7,940 nt of DNA from contig JBPCJY010000160.1 in the NCBI GenBank assembly GCA_051004815.1, positions 1 to 7,940 on the forward strand. Reading direction: 5' to 3'. The translations under genes and the position numbers were made by a program. The notes under the pieces are model-generated. The model was not told the DNA's origin, did not search any database, and worked only from the letters and a program-made list of their open reading frames with translations. This document shows positions 6,543 through 7,940 of the stretch, piece by piece. This stretch comes from JBBQXY01 sp051004815 (lineage in GTDB: Bacteria > Chloroflexota > Ktedonobacteria > Ktedonobacterales > Ktedonobacteraceae). Within the stretch, counting starts at the first letter, position 1. Each line of letters opens with the position of its first letter.

Positions 6543-6714
6543 TGTCAATTCATCCTCAAATGTGTTACATTGGACAGGTAAGTGGTTACTATCTGAGGCG
6601 GTAAAGCCGCCTGCACTACTTTCCTGTTCCATAGACTATCATAGTGGGTAGGAATAGGCAATAATCCATGTTGCTCTATTTTAGTTCCTACCTCCACACT
6701 AAAAGAAGGGGTAA
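6543..6714. promoter_or_regulatory. Divergent region between nucleoside hydrolase and aminotransferase
   Basis: This 172-bp spacer should hold both promoters, but I found no convincing -35/-10 pair on either strand. It holds two inverted repeats. AGGCGG/CCGCCT (6596-6601 and 6607-6612, 5-nt loop) forms a perfect 6-bp hairpin in the hydrolase leader. GGTAGGAA/TTCCTACC (6647-6654 and 6685-6692) has exact 8-bp arms 30 nt apart, just upstream of the aminotransferase. Either could be an operator or leader structure; neither is followed by a T-run. Confidence 0.4.
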
Positions 6715-7893
6715 ATGCCTACCATGGATACGCTCAAACGAGAGGTGCTATCACAGCGCGTGCGCCAGGTGAAACCCTCTGGAATACGTAAATTCTTTGA
6801 TATTATCAACACTATGCCGAACGTCATTTCGTTGGGCGTAGGTGAACCAGATTTTGTGACTCCAGCGCATATTCGTCAGGCCGGTATTCGTTCAATCGAA
6901 CTGGGTCATACTCGCTATACCTCGAACTACGGTATTCTCGAACTGCGTGAAGAGATTGCTGCCATGTTGCAACGACGCTATGGTCTCTCATACGACCCCA
7001 AAACGGAGATATTGGTAACAGTTGGTGTGAGCGAGGGCGTTGACCTGACAATGCGTACCATCATCGATCCCGGTGATGAGGTTATCTCGCCTGACCCCGG
7101 CTATGTGGCCTATGAAGCGGATATCGTCTTCGCGGGTGGGGTGCCAGTCATTGTCCCAACCTATGCCAAATATGATTTTGGTGTACGTGCCTCTGAGACC
7201 GAGGCCGCCATCACGCCCAACTCCAAGATGATCTTACTCGGCAACCCCAATAACCCTACTGGTGCTGTTATTCCCCGCGCCGAACTGGAGGGTATCGCCA
7301 AACTCGCCGTAGAGCACGATTTGATTGTTGCCGTAGACGAGGTCTACAGCCGCCTGGTCTATGGACAAGAGCACACCAGCATTGCCGCTTTACCTGGCAT
7401 GCGTGAGCGCACGATCCTGTTAGATGGCTTCTCCAAAGCCTATGCCATGACGGGCTGGCGTATCGGTTACGTAGCCGCGCCCGCACACATTCTTGAAGCT
7501 ATGCTAAAGATTCATCAGTACACCATCATGTGTGCTGGCACCGCACCGCAGGAAGCGGCCTTAGAGGCATTGCGCAACGGTGAAGAGGAAGTGCAACTGA
7601 TGCATGACGACTATGCTCGCCGTCGCCGCATGTTTGTAGATGGCCTCAATAGCATAGGGTTGCCTTGTTGTGAACCCGGCGGAGCCTTCTATGCCTTCCC
7701 TGATATCTCAGGCAAGGGCATGACCGATGAAGAGTTTGCCGAGAAACTGCTCTTCGAGGAGCAAGTAGCCGTTGTCCCCGGCAGCGCGTTTGGAGCCGCT
7801 GGTGCTGGCTATGTACGCTGTGCCTACTGCACCGCCTATGACCAACTCGAAGAAGCCCTGGTACGCATGGAACGCTTCCTCAAAAAACACTAG
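6715..7893 (+). CDS. PLP-dependent aminotransferase, class I/II (aspartate/aromatic type)
   Basis: This 392-residue cytoplasmic fold-type I aminotransferase has all key residues. They are SLGVGEPDF near the N-terminus, Y-x-SNYGILELRE for substrate and PLP contact, NPNNPTG with N180, DEVYSRL with D208 (binds the PLP pyridine) and Y211, the Schiff-base lysine K241 in GFSKAYAMTGWRIGY, and R368 in YVRCAYC for the substrate carboxylate. It moves an amino group between an amino acid and a 2-oxo acid, most likely using aspartate or aromatic substrates with glutamate/2-oxoglutarate; the exact donor cannot be read off. Length is full. The ATG at 6715 has AGAAGG about 5 nt upstream; a second ATG at 6724 is possible and would lose only three residues. 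It is transcribed away from the nucleoside hydrolase, and no downstream partner is visible before the window ends. Confidence 0.93.
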   Translation: MPTMDTLKREVLSQRVRQVKPSGIRKFFDIINTMPNVISLGVGEPDFVTPAHIRQAGIRSIELGHTRYTSNYGILELREEIAAMLQRRYGLSYDPKTEILVTVGVSEGVDLTMRTIIDPGDEVISPDPGYVAYEADIVFAGGVPVIVPTYAKYDFGVRASETEAAITPNSKMILLGNPNNPTGAVIPRAELEGIAKLAVEHDLIVAVDEVYSRLVYGQEHTSIAALPGMRERTILLDGFSKAYAMTGWRIGYVAAPAHILEAMLKIHQYTIMCAGTAPQEAALEALRNGEEEVQLMHDDYARRRRMFVDGLNSIGLPCCEPGGAFYAFPDISGKGMTDEEFAEKLLFEEQVAVVPGSAFGAAGAGYVRCAYCTAYDQLEEALVRMERFLKKH

Positions 7894-7915
7894 AGAACCA
7901 GATAGAGTGAGTGTA

Positions 7916-7940
7916 GGGGGTGGGGGGGGGGGGGGGGGGG
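7916..7940 (+). other. Terminal poly-G tract
   Basis: The last 25 bases are G except for one T at 7921, including 19 G in a row to the edge. Nothing else in the window looks like this. It most likely marks a contig end with a sequencing artefact, since dark cycles in two-colour chemistry are called as G. A real G tract that stopped the assembly is less likely. Confidence 0.8.

Noticed and set aside
6596..6612. AGGCGG/CCGCCT hairpin as a terminator or riboswitch.
   Set aside because: It has no T-run on either side and no larger conserved aptamer structure that I can recognise.
6543..6632. A 30-residue longer N-terminus for the nucleoside hydrolase.
   Set aside because: The ATG at 6632 lacks a ribosome site and the added residues (rich in S, T, Q and N) resemble nothing in the family; the ATG at 6542 has GAGGA upstream.
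1..7940. CRISPR array, tRNA/rRNA, transposase or phage genes, toxin-antitoxin or defence system.
   Set aside because: I saw no regularly spaced repeats, no cloverleaf with a CCA end, and no motif of such proteins; the coding space is filled by recognisable housekeeping-type genes and one unknown.

Overview
The window is 7.9 kb of ordinary-density bacterial chromosome with eight complete protein genes. There is no rRNA or tRNA that I can see, no CRISPR array and no transposase. Base composition is close to even, codon use is similar in all genes, and most starts have Shine-Dalgarno sites of the AGGAG/AAGGAG type. The gene types and protein style (a LarE of the three-cysteine class, a NifS-type cysteine desulfurase, a one-TM protein with HxHxH and HTHD motifs, an RhtA-like exporter beside an Lrp regulator) fit a Chloroflexota soil bacterium such as a Ktedonobacteria member. 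That placement is an inference from memory, not a search result. The right edge ends in an almost pure G run, which looks like a contig end or a read artefact.

Layout. Positions 1-142 are non-coding and hold a striking 54-nt near-perfect palindrome. A leftward three-gene operon follows: an Lrp/AsnC regulator (1753-1247), a MobA/MocA-like nucleotidyltransferase (1228-545) and a three-TPR protein (526-143). An RhtA-like amino-acid exporter of the EamA/DMT family (1841-2725) diverges from it across 87 bp. After a 153-bp promoter region with an extended -10 element comes a rightward cluster: larE (2879-3748), an uncharacterised membrane-anchored His/Cys-motif protein (3783-4442) and a cysteine desulfurase (4455-5606). 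A leftward nucleoside hydrolase (6542-5586) converges on this cluster and overlaps its last gene by 21 bp. A class I aminotransferase (6715-7893) diverges from the hydrolase across 172 bp.

How the genes may work together. The Lrp regulator and the exporter form the classic arrangement of an amino-acid sensor beside the efflux pump it controls. The most interesting unit is larE - His/Cys membrane protein - cysteine desulfurase. This LarE has a CxxC pair plus the usual catalytic cysteine, the pattern of LarE proteins that carry an Fe-S cluster and need an outside sulfur source. A cysteine desulfurase two genes downstream in the same operon would be a natural sulfur donor. No larA, larB or larC is in the window, so the sulfurated product and its enzyme are unknown. 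The protein between them has no function that I can name and is the best candidate for something undescribed.
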